Of a stretch of DNA of 40,578 nucleotides, positions 7,104-15,000 are shown piece by piece. How positions within the stretch are numbered: the first letter of the stretch is position 1; each line of letters opens with the position of its first letter. Below the pieces are notes generated by a model. That model was given only the letters and a program-made list of their open reading frames with translations, made no database searches and was not told where the DNA came from. Position numbers and translations under genes: made by a program. Source of the DNA: a virus; the IMG/VR virus record IMGVR_UViG_3300048918_000407, positions 1-40,578 of that record; one strand, 5' to 3'.

Positions 7104-7589
7104 ATGTTTACACTGACCATCCAGGTCTCGTCGATCGACGAAGCCGAGCGCATTCTGGCCGCGCTGAAACATACCGCTGATCCTGCTGCTGTCGCGCAGG
7201 TGGAAGACCAAGTGTTCGCGGGCCCGAGCCCGTCGACCCTTATCGAAAATCCCGAAAAAAATTCTCCGGCAATCGAGCAAACGCCGCGCCGCCGCGGTCG
7301 TCCGCCGAAGGCCGACCAGAAATCTGCTGCGCCGGTTGCAGAATCCGGTTCGGCGGCAGTAGCACCGGCGCTAGAAGAACAGCCGGCCAGCGAGCCCGTC
7401 GTTCAGTCGGCGCAGCAGACCCTCTCGATCGACGACGCGCGCAACGCGCTCAAGGAAGTCCAGGCCAAGTACGGCGCGGCTGATATGGCCAAACCCCTGG
7501 CACTGCTTGGTCAGTTTGGCGCGAATCGCGTGTCAGAAGTGAAGGTCGAAAAGTACGCGGAGTTCATTGCCGCATGCAAGGCAGCGTAA
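7104..7589 (+). CDS. AT-hook protein with conserved-looking C-terminal domain
   Basis: 161 aa. AAAGGAG at 7090-7096 precedes the ATG. The N-terminal 35 residues form a small alpha-beta segment. RRRGRPPK at residues 62-69 is an AT-hook-like minor-groove binding motif, followed by an Ala/Pro/Glu-rich linker. The C-terminal 50 residues (DDARNALKEVQAKYG, LLGQFGANRVSEV, FIAACKAA) form a compact helical domain seen in phage replication-region proteins. A DNA-binding accessory role in replication is inferred. It is the first gene after a promoter and overlaps the next ATG by 1 nt. Confidence 0.72.
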   Translation: MFTLTIQVSSIDEAERILAALKHTADPAAVAQVEDQVFAGPSPSTLIENPEKNSPAIEQTPRRRGRPPKADQKSAAPVAESGSAAVAPALEEQPASEPVVQSAQQTLSIDDARNALKEVQAKYGAADMAKPLALLGQFGANRVSEVKVEKYAEFIAACKAA

Positions 7590-7918
7590 TGGCTCGCTGG
7601 TGGGAAATCGATATCCGCTCGGCCGCCAAGCGCAAGCTAGCGCCGAAGGCGGCGTATCGGCCCCGTAAAGAGGCGCCCCCGCGGGACATGGTCAGTGGCA
7701 TCACTGCGTGGTGCCTGTACATGGCCACCAAGGACCACGCCAAGGCCAAGGGGCAAGCTCTGTACATCACGTACGAGCTGATGGGTTTGGGCAATAGCAC
7801 GTCCGAGAGGATGCGCAACTCCAAACCCATCGCGCAAGCCACGGCCTTGAAGATCCTGAAGTACCTGGGCACAGACGTGCGTGCAGTGTTGAGTAAATAT
7901 CAACCGGAGAACAAGTGA
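7589..7918 (+). CDS. Small basic protein, possibly DNA-binding
   Basis: 109 aa from ATG 7589 (TAATG overlap with the previous stop). The N-terminus is strongly basic (SAAKRKLAPKAAYRPRK). The C-terminal half (LYITYELMGLGNSTSERM, then QATALKILKYLG) has the spacing of a helix-turn-helix, but the match is weak. No family recognised. The last codons hold an exact copy of the dispersed palindrome, just before the next gene's ribosome site. Confidence 0.65.
   Translation: MARWWEIDIRSAAKRKLAPKAAYRPRKEAPPRDMVSGITAWCLYMATKDHAKAKGQALYITYELMGLGNSTSERMRNSKPIAQATALKILKYLGTDVRAVLSKYQPENK
7888..7904. promoter_or_regulatory. Dispersed palindrome, copy 3 (exact)
   Basis: GTTGA-GTAAATA-TCAAC, ending just before the GGAG ribosome site (7906-7909) of the gene at 7918. 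All 17 bases equal the reverse complement of the copy at 39122-39138, which in turn precedes the large terminase gene on the other strand. Confidence 0.6.
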
Positions 7919-8175
7919 TGGCTAAGGCAACCGTTCGCTACGCACGACCCGCTCCGCCACCCATTGACGCAGTGTTGCTCCACCTGTCGGATTTCGAAGC
8001 GCAGGTGCTTGTGGGTTTGATCGACCGCCACGTGGCAGGCCGCAGTACGGCTCGTGATGCCCTGAGTAACATTAACTCAGCACTCGCAAATGCCGGCGTC
8101 ACTGCCGCGGCGTTTCGCGCCAAAGAACGTGGGAACCACGGTCCGACCGGTGTATTGATCGTGGAGGATCTGTGA
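7918..8175 (+). CDS. Small hypothetical protein
   Basis: 85 aa from ATG 7918 with GGAG at 7906-7909; a GTG at 7915 is also possible. The protein has a helical middle (LLHLSDFEAQVLVGLIDRHV) and a C-terminal stretch containing GPTGVLIVEDL. No family recognised. It overlaps the nuclease GTG by 4 nt, so it is probably co-translated with it. Confidence 0.6.
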   Translation: MAKATVRYARPAPPPIDAVLLHLSDFEAQVLVGLIDRHVAGRSTARDALSNINSALANAGVTAAAFRAKERGNHGPTGVLIVEDL

Positions 8176-9353
8176 CCCTCCCGGCTCACTCCCGCGTTGG
8201 CGCCAGTGGCATGTCCCGTTGGGAAAAGGATCACTGCCCGGGCTCCGTGCAGTTGTCCGCGGGCCTTGAATCAAAGTCCGGATACGCGGCGGCCGAAGGC
8301 ACGGTGGCGCACATGCTCGGCGAGCTTGCCCTGCTAGGCAAGCCGTACAAGACCATGCTCGGTCAAATCATCGAGCAGGACGGTTTCAAGATCGAAGTCA
8401 CCAAGGAGATGATCGAGTTCGTCACCGAATACAAAGTGACAGTCGATGACTTGTGCGACAAGGACACGGTCCGGCACGTGGAACACAAGTTCCATCTGAA
8501 GGATCTGCACTCTTCCCTGTTCGGTACGTCGGACTGCGTGCTGTGGCATCCGAAGCGCAAGCACCTGGACGTGATCGATCTGAAGTACGGGGCCGGCCAC
8601 GCGGTCGAAGTCCACGGCAATCCACAGCTGCAGTACTACGCGTTGGGCGCCATGGTCACGCTGAAGTATCCGGCGCAGACCATTGGCCAGCATATTTTCC
8701 AGCCGCGGTGCCCGCACAGTGATGGCCCCCACCGCACGGCCGAGATCGACGCGATGGACGCGCTCGACTTCGCCGGTTACCTGGTGGCGTCCGTGCGCGA
8801 GACGGAAAAGCCCAACGCCGCGGTACGTGCCGGTGACTGGTGCCGTTACTGTCCGGCCGCGGGCGTGCCAGGCAAGTGCCCGGTGCAGGAGAAGTTGCCG
8901 CAGGAGTTGGCCAAGTCCGTGTTCGCCGCGGTGCCCGTGGCCATCGGCTATGACCCGGCCGAGCTCAAGAAATGGCTGGACCGTCTGCCGATCCTGGAAG
9001 CCCAGATCAAGGCCGTGCGTGAGTTCGCGTACGACGAAGCGGAAGCCGGCCGCACGCCCCCGGGGTACAAGCTGGTGGAGAAGCTCGGGCGCGAGAAGTG
9101 GAAGCCAGACATCTCCGCGCGCGCCTTGATCGCGGAGTTCGACTTAAGCAGCAAGGATCTTTTCGAAGAGCCCGAGCTGAAGTCCCCGGCCCAGGTGCGC
9201 AAGCTGGTCCCGGGCAAGAACGACAAGGAACGGGCGGCGAATCTCTCCAAGTTCACCGTCAAGGAATCCAGCGGCCACGCCCTGGTCCATGAAGACGACA
9301 AGCGCCCCGCGATCAACCTCACACCCCAGGCCGTTTTCGCACGTGCCGAGTGA
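8172..9353 (+). CDS. DUF2800-type RecB/Cas4-like nuclease
   Basis: 393 aa, GTG start after GGAGG at 8163-8167. The family pattern is clear: an N-terminal WEKDHCPGS segment, GTSDCVL at about 118-124, VIDLKYGAG at about 133-141 (the D...DLK nuclease core) and NPQLQYYAL (motif with Gln/Tyr). Three cysteines in DWCRYCP and GKCP, together with C22, could hold an Fe-S cluster as in Cas4/AddB-type nucleases. It probably processes DNA ends in phage recombination. Immediately followed by the ssDNA-binding protein, the usual pairing for DUF2800 and DUF2815. Confidence 0.87.
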   Translation: MTLPAHSRVGASGMSRWEKDHCPGSVQLSAGLESKSGYAAAEGTVAHMLGELALLGKPYKTMLGQIIEQDGFKIEVTKEMIEFVTEYKVTVDDLCDKDTVRHVEHKFHLKDLHSSLFGTSDCVLWHPKRKHLDVIDLKYGAGHAVEVHGNPQLQYYALGAMVTLKYPAQTIGQHIFQPRCPHSDGPHRTAEIDAMDALDFAGYLVASVRETEKPNAAVRAGDWCRYCPAAGVPGKCPVQEKLPQELAKSVFAAVPVAIGYDPAELKKWLDRLPILEAQIKAVREFAYDEAEAGRTPPGYKLVEKLGREKWKPDISARALIAEFDLSSKDLFEEPELKSPAQVRKLVPGKNDKERAANLSKFTVKESSGHALVHEDDKRPAINLTPQAVFARAE

Positions 9354-9368
9354 TGAGATTTTCTCAAC
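9352..9368. promoter_or_regulatory. Dispersed palindrome, copy 4 (one mismatch)
   Basis: GATGA-GATTTTC-TCAAC, starting at the nuclease stop and ending 21 nt before the ssDNA-binding protein ATG. The inner bases extend the symmetry to GATGAG/CTCAAC. It falls in the only gap of this stretch. Confidence 0.45.
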
Positions 9369-9389
9369 GACAAAAGCGAGCAAACTGAC

Positions 9390-9968
9390 ATGACCGATAC
9401 CCAAGTGATCACCCCTGAGTTCCGCGTCTCCTACCCCAAGGTCTTCCGCCCCGAGCGCAACGACCTGAACGGCAAGGACGAGTACAGCCTGACCGCTCTG
9501 TTCGCCAAAGGCGCGGATCTGGCCAAGCTCAAGGCCGCGGTGAAGGCCGCCGCCGAAAAGAAGTGGGGCACGGACCAGAAGAAGTGGCCCAAGAACATGC
9601 GCAGCCCGTTCCGCGACCAGGCCGAGCGCGCCAAGACCGATGACGACGACAACGAATACCTGCCGGACGGCTACGAAGCCGGCGCGATCTTCATCAACAT
9701 GAAGTCGACCAAGAAGCCGGGCCTCGTCGACGCGCGCAACGAAGACATCATCGACGACGCCGACTTCTACGGCGGCTGCTACGCCCGCGCCCAGGTCAAC
9801 GCCGCGGCCTACGACCACAAGGGCAATGCCGGCGTGAGCCTGTACCTCAACCACGTGCAGAAGCTGCGCGATGGTGAATCGTTCGGCAGTGCGCCGCGCA
9901 ATGCGGCGGACGTCTTCGAAGCGGTTGCCGACGGCGACGGCAGCAAATCCGGCGGCATGTTCGATTGA
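9390..9968 (+). CDS. DUF2815-type single-stranded DNA-binding protein
   Basis: 192 aa. The start (TPEFRVSYPKVFRPERN) and the pattern GKDEYSLTALFAKG, FRDQAERAKTD, GAIFINMKSTKKPGLVD and FYGGCYARAQVNAAAYDH are typical of the DUF2815 family, an OB-fold ssDNA-binding group related to phage Enc34 and T7 gp2.5 proteins. The C-terminus is acidic with a terminal aromatic residue (SGGMFD), like the partner-binding tails of SSB proteins. It should coat ssDNA for the polymerase and primase encoded next to it. A terminator hairpin follows. Confidence 0.88.
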   Translation: MTDTQVITPEFRVSYPKVFRPERNDLNGKDEYSLTALFAKGADLAKLKAAVKAAAEKKWGTDQKKWPKNMRSPFRDQAERAKTDDDDNEYLPDGYEAGAIFINMKSTKKPGLVDARNEDIIDDADFYGGCYARAQVNAAAYDHKGNAGVSLYLNHVQKLRDGESFGSAPRNAADVFEAVADGDGSKSGGMFD

Positions 9969-9976
9969 TTTCCCTT

Positions 9977-9999
9977 GGCGCCCTTCGGGGCGCCTTTCT
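9977..9999 (+). terminator. Stem-loop with UUCG loop and T-run
   Basis: A 7-bp GC stem GGCGCCC/GGGCGCC (9977-9983 and 9988-9994) closes a TTCG tetraloop and is followed by TTTCT. It lies 9 nt after the ssDNA-binding protein stop. It could end or reduce transcription, giving more ssDNA-binding protein than polymerase. Confidence 0.7.
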
Positions 10000-10012
10000 A
10001 CTTGGAGTGGGC

Positions 10013-11974
10013 ATGACGATTCTGCACATCGATTTCGAAACGCGCAGCGTCGCCGATCTGAAAGCGATTGGCCTGGACAACTACGCGCGCGATCCGTCGA
10101 CCGATATCTGGTGCATGGCGTACGCATTCGATGACGGCCCGGTGCAGCTGTGGGACTCACGCACCTCCATGGATGGTCTGGGAGTCTGGGAGCACATAGA
10201 CGCGGGCGGTATCGTGTACGCGCACAACGCCGCGTTCGAACTGGCCATCTGGAACGCCGTGCTGGGGCTGGCCTATTGCCCCATGAAGCCGGAGCAGGTG
10301 CGCTGCACGATGGCCACGGCCTACGCCATGGGCTTGCCCGGTAGCCTGGATGGAGCGGCCGCCGCGCTTGGCATCGAGCAACGCAAGGACGCCAAGGGCT
10401 CGCGCGTGATGCTGCAGCTGGCCAAGCCGCGCAAGGTCAACGACGATGGCTCGCCCGTCTGGTGGGACGACCCGGTCAAGCTCCAAACCCTCTACGACTA
10501 CTGCAAGCAGGACGTCGAGGTCGAGCGCGCGCTGCACAAGCGCATGGTCGAACTATCGGCGGACGAGCAGTCCCTTTGGCATCTCGACCAGGTCATCAAC
10601 GCGCGCGGCATCCAGATTGACGCCCAAGCGATCGATGCCGCGATTGACCTGGTCACCGCCGAGAAGACCCGGCTCGACGAGGCCATGCGCAAGACTACGG
10701 GCAACGTGGTCGCCGGCTGCACCGACGTGCGCCAGCTCACTGCATGGTTACGGTACAAGGGCGTGGATACCCCCGGCATTGCCAAGGCGGATGTCGGTGA
10801 ACTACTAAAACGTGACGATTTAGTAGATGAATGCCGAACCGCGTTGATGCTTCGCCAAGAGGCGGCCAAGTCCTCTACCGCCAAACTGGTGGCGATGCGT
10901 GACCGCGCCGGACCCGATGGCCGCATGCGTGGCTTGTTCCAGTACCACGGCGCGGCCACGGGCCGGTGGGCCGGGCGCGGGCCGCAGCCGCACAATTTCC
11001 CCCGCCCTACCCTCCTGCACGATCAGGACAACATCGAGGACGTGATCGCGCACTTCGGGCAACCCGAATACTTGCGCGTGTTCTACGGTGACCCAATGCC
11101 GCTGACGGCCGACTGCATGCGCGGCATGATCGTGGCCGGGCCGGGCAAGGAACTGGTCTGCTGTGACTACTCTAACATCGAAGGCCGTGTGCTTGCGTGG
11201 CTGGCCGGTGAAGAGTGGAAGCTCCAAGCCTTCCGCGAGTTCGACGCCGGCACGGGTGCGGACCTATACCTTCTGGCTTACGCCAAGGGCTTCCGCTGCA
11301 GTCTTGAGGCGGCCAAGCCGTTCCGCCAGGTGGGCAAGGTCATGGAGCTGGCCCTCGGCTACGGTGGCGGCGTGGGCGCGTTCCAGAAGATGGCCCGCGG
11401 CTACGGCGTGGTTGTATCCGACGAGCGGGCAGACGAACTGAAGGTCGCCTGGCGCGGCGCGCACCCCCAGGTGGGCAAGTTCTGGCGTGACCTGGAAGCC
11501 GCGGCCATTCGCGCGGTGCAGGACGGCGGCGTCCACAAGGTGCGCGGCATCGCCTTCAAGGTGGCCGGATCCTTTCTATGGTGCCAGCTGCCGTCCAAGC
11601 GCGTGCTGTGCTACCCCTACCCCCAGATCCGCAACAAGGAAACGCCCTGGGGTGCGGTCGTGCCGGCACTCACGTACATGGCCGTCAACGGTGTCACGCG
11701 CAAGTGGGAACGCTGCGACACCTACGGCGGGTCCCTGGCCGAGAACGTCACCCAGGCCGTGGCGCGCGACATCCTGGTGGCTGGCATGCGGGCCGTCGAA
11801 GCCATTGGCGCACCGGTGGTGATGCACGTGCATGACGAAATCGTTTGCGAGTGCAATCTTCACGAAATAAGTGTTGACGAAATCGCAACAGTGATGTCAA
11901 ATGTACCTCACTGGGCAACAGGACTTCCCGTTGCCGCCACGGGCTGGCAAGGCCAGCGGTACAGAAAAGATTGA
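10013..11974 (+). CDS. Family A DNA polymerase with 3'-5' exonuclease
   Basis: 653 aa from ATG 10013 (GGAG at 10004-10007); an in-frame ATG at 9965 would start before the hairpin and is unlikely. The exonuclease domain shows HIDFET at residues 5-10, a NAAFELAIW block near 75 and YCKQDVEVER (motif III) near 165. The polymerase domain has motif A CCDYSNIEGR, motif B around KVMELALGYGGG and motif C VMHVHDE, in order. It is the phage replicative polymerase. There is no 5' nuclease domain, as in other phage enzymes of this size. It is flanked by the ssDNA-binding protein and the primase-helicase. Confidence 0.95.
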   Translation: MTILHIDFETRSVADLKAIGLDNYARDPSTDIWCMAYAFDDGPVQLWDSRTSMDGLGVWEHIDAGGIVYAHNAAFELAIWNAVLGLAYCPMKPEQVRCTMATAYAMGLPGSLDGAAAALGIEQRKDAKGSRVMLQLAKPRKVNDDGSPVWWDDPVKLQTLYDYCKQDVEVERALHKRMVELSADEQSLWHLDQVINARGIQIDAQAIDAAIDLVTAEKTRLDEAMRKTTGNVVAGCTDVRQLTAWLRYKGVDTPGIAKADVGELLKRDDLVDECRTALMLRQEAAKSSTAKLVAMRDRAGPDGRMRGLFQYHGAATGRWAGRGPQPHNFPRPTLLHDQDNIEDVIAHFGQPEYLRVFYGDPMPLTADCMRGMIVAGPGKELVCCDYSNIEGRVLAWLAGEEWKLQAFREFDAGTGADLYLLAYAKGFRCSLEAAKPFRQVGKVMELALGYGGGVGAFQKMARGYGVVVSDERADELKVAWRGAHPQVGKFWRDLEAAAIRAVQDGGVHKVRGIAFKVAGSFLWCQLPSKRVLCYPYPQIRNKETPWGAVVPALTYMAVNGVTRKWERCDTYGGSLAENVTQAVARDILVAGMRAVEAIGAPVVMHVHDEIVCECNLHEISVDEIATVMSNVPHWATGLPVAATGWQGQRYRKD

Positions 11975-12000
11975 GCAAGCATAGCACCAGGAAACCGTGT

Positions 12001-12132
12001 GTGAACGGAACCAGTGGACACGGCTTTTGCCACGTTGTGGCGGCGATCGAGGCGCGGAAACGCGACCGACGTGACCCTCTCCCGGCCGGGAATCCACCGA
12101 CTCACCCCCGTAAGGGGTTCCACATTTCGTAG
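12001..12132 (+). CDS. Possible 43-aa small protein
   Basis: GTG 12001 with AGGA at 11989-11992 (8-nt spacing) opens a 43-codon frame ending at TAG 12130-12132. The product starts MNGTSGHGFCHVVAAIEARKR, then becomes Pro/Arg-rich, with no recognisable domain. It is proposed only because it fills most of the 167-nt gap between the polymerase and the zinc-finger gene, which otherwise shows just a weak CCCC/GGGG hairpin at 12105-12117. Confidence 0.25.
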   Translation: MNGTSGHGFCHVVAAIEARKRDRRDPLPAGNPPTHPRKGFHIS

Positions 12133-12141
12133 GGGAAGACC

Positions 12142-12375
12142 ATGAACATTCCTGATAACGACCGTATCGCTGACCCGCTGGACCGCGCTGCGGCCGAGAC
12201 GGAAAGCATGATCACCGCAGCGTTGAGCTTTCGGAAACCGACGGGTCCGCTGCCGATTGGCGAATGCCACAACTGCGGTGCACCTCTGGAAGCTGATCTG
12301 CGCTGGTGCAACAAGGCGTGCTGCGACGACTGGGAGAAGGAAGAGCGCAAGCTTGCCGCCTTGGAGCGTGAGTAA
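12142..12375 (+). CDS. Small zinc-finger protein (DksA/TraR-like)
   Basis: 77 aa. The C-terminal half has the pair CHNCGAPL and RWCNKACCDDWEKEE, a Cys4-type zinc knuckle as in small phage TraR/DksA-like or DUF2116-like proteins. The N-terminal half (DRIADPLDRAAAETE) is acidic and helical. The spacing C-x2-C and C-x3-C is visible directly. A role as RNA polymerase accessory or nucleic-acid binder is only inferred. AGGGGAAG precedes the ATG. The stop overlaps the next ATG by 1 nt (TAATG). Confidence 0.75.
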   Translation: MNIPDNDRIADPLDRAAAETESMITAALSFRKPTGPLPIGECHNCGAPLEADLRWCNKACCDDWEKEERKLAALERE

Positions 12376-14585
12376 TGTCGGTTGCCGATGCGTTGCAACT
12401 GGCGGCCCAAGGCTTCCACGTCTTCCCGCTGCAGGCCCGCGGGAAGCTGCCGCAGATCAGCAACTACACCGGCCAGTCAACGCGTGACCCCCAACGTATT
12501 GAACGTTGGGGCCGCAAGTACCCGCACGCCAACTGGGGTATCGCCACATCCAAGTTTGGCGACGACCAGGCGTTGCTTGTTGTCGATGTCGACTCACCCA
12601 ACCACGGGGAGGGCAAGAAAGATGGGTTTCGAAGTCTCCTTGCTTTGGAGTTGGAGGGGAAAGATTTTCTCCCGACGCTTGAGAATGCCACCCCCACCCA
12701 GGGGCGTCATATTGTTTACCGTGTTCCTGTGGCTGTTAAGCAGGGCGTGGATGTCCTGGGCGACGGGTTAGATATAAGGAGCCACGGTGGCTACATCGTG
12801 GCGCCCGGAAGTGTGGTCGAAGCCGGCGAATACTTTGTCGACCGGCCGGCCGCACCTGAGCCCGCGCCGCAATGGTTGATCGATGCTTGTGGCGCGCCGC
12901 GCGCCCGCAGCGCCAGCCGTGAGCCGAAAGCCGGCGTCGATTCGGCTCGCGCGTACAAGCGCGCCGCCGAATACCTGGCCACGGCCGAACGTTCGGTCAA
13001 GGGCGCAGGCGGCGATCAGTGCGCCTACCGCGTGGCCGCGCAATGCCTGGCACTGGGCGCGACCAAGGAACAGACGCTTGACCTGATGCTGTCGGAGATC
13101 TGGGACCACGGCTGTGGCTGGGCGCCCGATCGCCTGCAGCAGAAGATCGCGCACGCCGCCAAGTACATGACCAGCCAACCAGGTGCGGACGCACCTGAAG
13201 CTGCGTTCGAACCTGTACCGGACACGACGCCAACCGCGGACGGCGCCGGCAAGCTGCACCCGTACGACGAGTTGAACCGTGAGTGGGCCCTCGTCCTGAC
13301 GGGCGGCGGCCACCACATGCTGCGCGAGACGACGGACTTCAAGGGTAACCCCATCGTCGAGCATATCAAGGAAGGCACGTTCCATACGTACTACGCCTCC
13401 CGAGAGATCACCGTCGGCAAGAAGACGGAGAAGCTCACGCAGGTGTGGATGGCCAATCCGCGCCGACGCACCTATGACGGCCTAGTGTTTGCGCCCGGCC
13501 GCACGGTCGATCGCCGCTGGTACAACCTGTGGCGCGGCTTCGACTACCAGCACAAGCCCCAGCGCAACGGCCCGAGCGCGCGCGCCAGCAAAGCCGTGCA
13601 GGCGTGGATCGGTCACGTGCATCGGAACATCGCGCGCGGCGACGCCAAGCTGGCCGAATGGTTCATCGGCTACATGGCGCACCTAGTCCAGCGGCCGTAC
13701 GAGAAACCCCTGGTCGCGCTCGTGCTCAAGGGCAAGAAGGGCACCGGCAAGAACGCCGTGGTCGAGCGTGTGGGCGCCCTGTTCTCGCGCAACATGGTGG
13801 TGGCTGACGACGACCGTTACCTGGTGGGCAACTTCAACAGCCACTTGGAAGCGTGCCTGCTGTTGGCACTCGACGAGGCTAGTTGGGCCGGTGGCAAGAA
13901 GGTCGAGGGCAAGCTCAAGGGCATCATCACCGGCGCCAAGCACATGATCGAGCGCAAGGGCATGGAGCCCTACCAGGTGGACAACCTGACGCGCGTGGTC
14001 ATCATCGGCAACGAGGACTGGCTCGTCCCCGCTTCCCAGGACGAACGCCGGTACGCGGTGTTCGACGTGGGCGAAGACGACATGCAGCGTCGTGGCTTCT
14101 TCGAAGAGATGCGACTGGGTATGGAAGCCAACGGCGGCGAAGGCTATGGCCTGTTGTTGGACTACCTCCTGAACTTCGACATCTCCGCCATCGACGTCAA
14201 CGACGCCCCTAAGACCCGAGGCCTGGCCCAGCAGAAGGTGGAAAGCCTGTCGCCCATTCACCAGTGGTGGATGGACTGCCTGCAGGAAGGCCAAATCCTT
14301 GGCGGCGACTTCGCCGGTGAGTGGCCATCACGCATTCCCACCAACCGTTTGCAGGATGCGCTCAAGCGCCACAACCAAAGCCGCGGTGTGCGTTCGTGGG
14401 GTTTGACGGCCACGCAGTTCAACCGCGCGATGGCTGCGGCCGTGCCCGGCTGGACGAAAGAGAAGAGTGGCAAAGCTGCCGAAGGCGACGCCACGTACCA
14501 CTACAACATGCCGCCTATTGCCGACGCGCGCGCCTTGATGGCCGCGTTCATCGGTGACCCGGAACTGTTCGGAGAAGAAACATGA
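12375..14585 (+). CDS. Primase-polymerase fused to a D5-like helicase
   Basis: 736 aa. The N-terminal prim-pol domain shows VFPLQARGKLP, the metal-binding VVDVDSPN (D71/D73), RHIVYRV and SHGGYIVAPGS at about 120-150. A linker follows, then a DUF5906-type NTPase: Walker A KGKKGTGKN at about 449-457, Walker B LLALDEASW at about 496-504 and a VIIGNEDW sensor-like segment. Known members make primers and unwind the replication fork. With the polymerase and ssDNA-binding protein, it completes a self-contained phage replisome. It overlaps the next gene by 4 nt. Confidence 0.92.
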   Translation: MSVADALQLAAQGFHVFPLQARGKLPQISNYTGQSTRDPQRIERWGRKYPHANWGIATSKFGDDQALLVVDVDSPNHGEGKKDGFRSLLALELEGKDFLPTLENATPTQGRHIVYRVPVAVKQGVDVLGDGLDIRSHGGYIVAPGSVVEAGEYFVDRPAAPEPAPQWLIDACGAPRARSASREPKAGVDSARAYKRAAEYLATAERSVKGAGGDQCAYRVAAQCLALGATKEQTLDLMLSEIWDHGCGWAPDRLQQKIAHAAKYMTSQPGADAPEAAFEPVPDTTPTADGAGKLHPYDELNREWALVLTGGGHHMLRETTDFKGNPIVEHIKEGTFHTYYASREITVGKKTEKLTQVWMANPRRRTYDGLVFAPGRTVDRRWYNLWRGFDYQHKPQRNGPSARASKAVQAWIGHVHRNIARGDAKLAEWFIGYMAHLVQRPYEKPLVALVLKGKKGTGKNAVVERVGALFSRNMVVADDDRYLVGNFNSHLEACLLLALDEASWAGGKKVEGKLKGIITGAKHMIERKGMEPYQVDNLTRVVIIGNEDWLVPASQDERRYAVFDVGEDDMQRRGFFEEMRLGMEANGGEGYGLLLDYLLNFDISAIDVNDAPKTRGLAQQKVESLSPIHQWWMDCLQEGQILGGDFAGEWPSRIPTNRLQDALKRHNQSRGVRSWGLTATQFNRAMAAAVPGWTKEKSGKAAEGDATYHYNMPPIADARALMAAFIGDPELFGEET

Positions 14586-14773
14586 CCGCGCCCGAATACC
14601 TCACGCCGGAAGAGGTCGCCATCCGGCTGCGTCTGAAGACGGCCGACACCTTGGCGCACTGGCGGAACAAACGGAAGGGTCCGCCGTTTCGAAAGTTCGG
14701 GAGCCGAGTCCTTTACCCGATCGAGGCATTGCTCGACTGGGAACGCAAGCAGACCGTGGAGACACGCGCATGA
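14582..14773 (+). CDS. AlpA/excisionase-like helix-turn-helix protein
   Basis: 63 aa. The pattern YLTPEEVAIRL, DTLAHWRNKRKGPPFRKFG and VLYPIEALLDWER is the MerR/AlpA-type winged helix found in phage excisionases and AlpA regulators. It lies about 0.9 kb upstream of the attachment site and integrase, so it may be the directionality factor. It could instead be a transcription regulator, and is one of the candidates for binding the dispersed palindromes. ATGA overlaps on both sides. Confidence 0.8.
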   Translation: MTAPEYLTPEEVAIRLRLKTADTLAHWRNKRKGPPFRKFGSRVLYPIEALLDWERKQTVETRA

Positions 14774-15000
14774 CCGCCCTATTCAGCTGGAAGGCTCGGC
14801 CGCCCAAGCCGAAGCGGCAAGAAGGTCAGTCGCGTGTAGTGCGCAGGCTGTTGCTGCTGCCGAAAAAGTTGGGGGATGAATGGCGATGGCTCGGCGTGGA
14901 ACTGATCTATCAAGTGTGCATGAAGCGATACGTACCGTTTCGGAGCATACCGGGCGGCTACGTAACCCTCGTTTTTGTCGACAGCAGGTGGGCGGTATGA
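14770..15000 (+). CDS. Small hypothetical protein
   Basis: 76 aa from ATG 14770, overlapping the previous stop. The N-terminus is very basic with Pro and Lys (KARPPKPKRQEG). The rest (VVRRLLLLPKKLGDEWRWLG, then YVPFRSIPGGYVTLVFVDSRW) looks like a small beta-rich domain of the type found next to terminal replication genes in phages. Function unknown. The stop overlaps the next ATG. Confidence 0.65.
   Translation: MTALFSWKARPPKPKRQEGQSRVVRRLLLLPKKLGDEWRWLGVELIYQVCMKRYVPFRSIPGGYVTLVFVDSRWAV

Noticed and set aside
9144-10160. Long minus-strand open frame (338 aa)
   Set aside because: It is antisense to the nuclease, ssDNA-binding protein and polymerase genes, a by-product of high GC at third codon positions.
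11873-11889. Extra palindrome copy GTTGA-CGAAATC-GCAAC in the polymerase gene
   Set aside because: One mismatch, inside a conserved coding part near motif C; about one such match is expected by chance.
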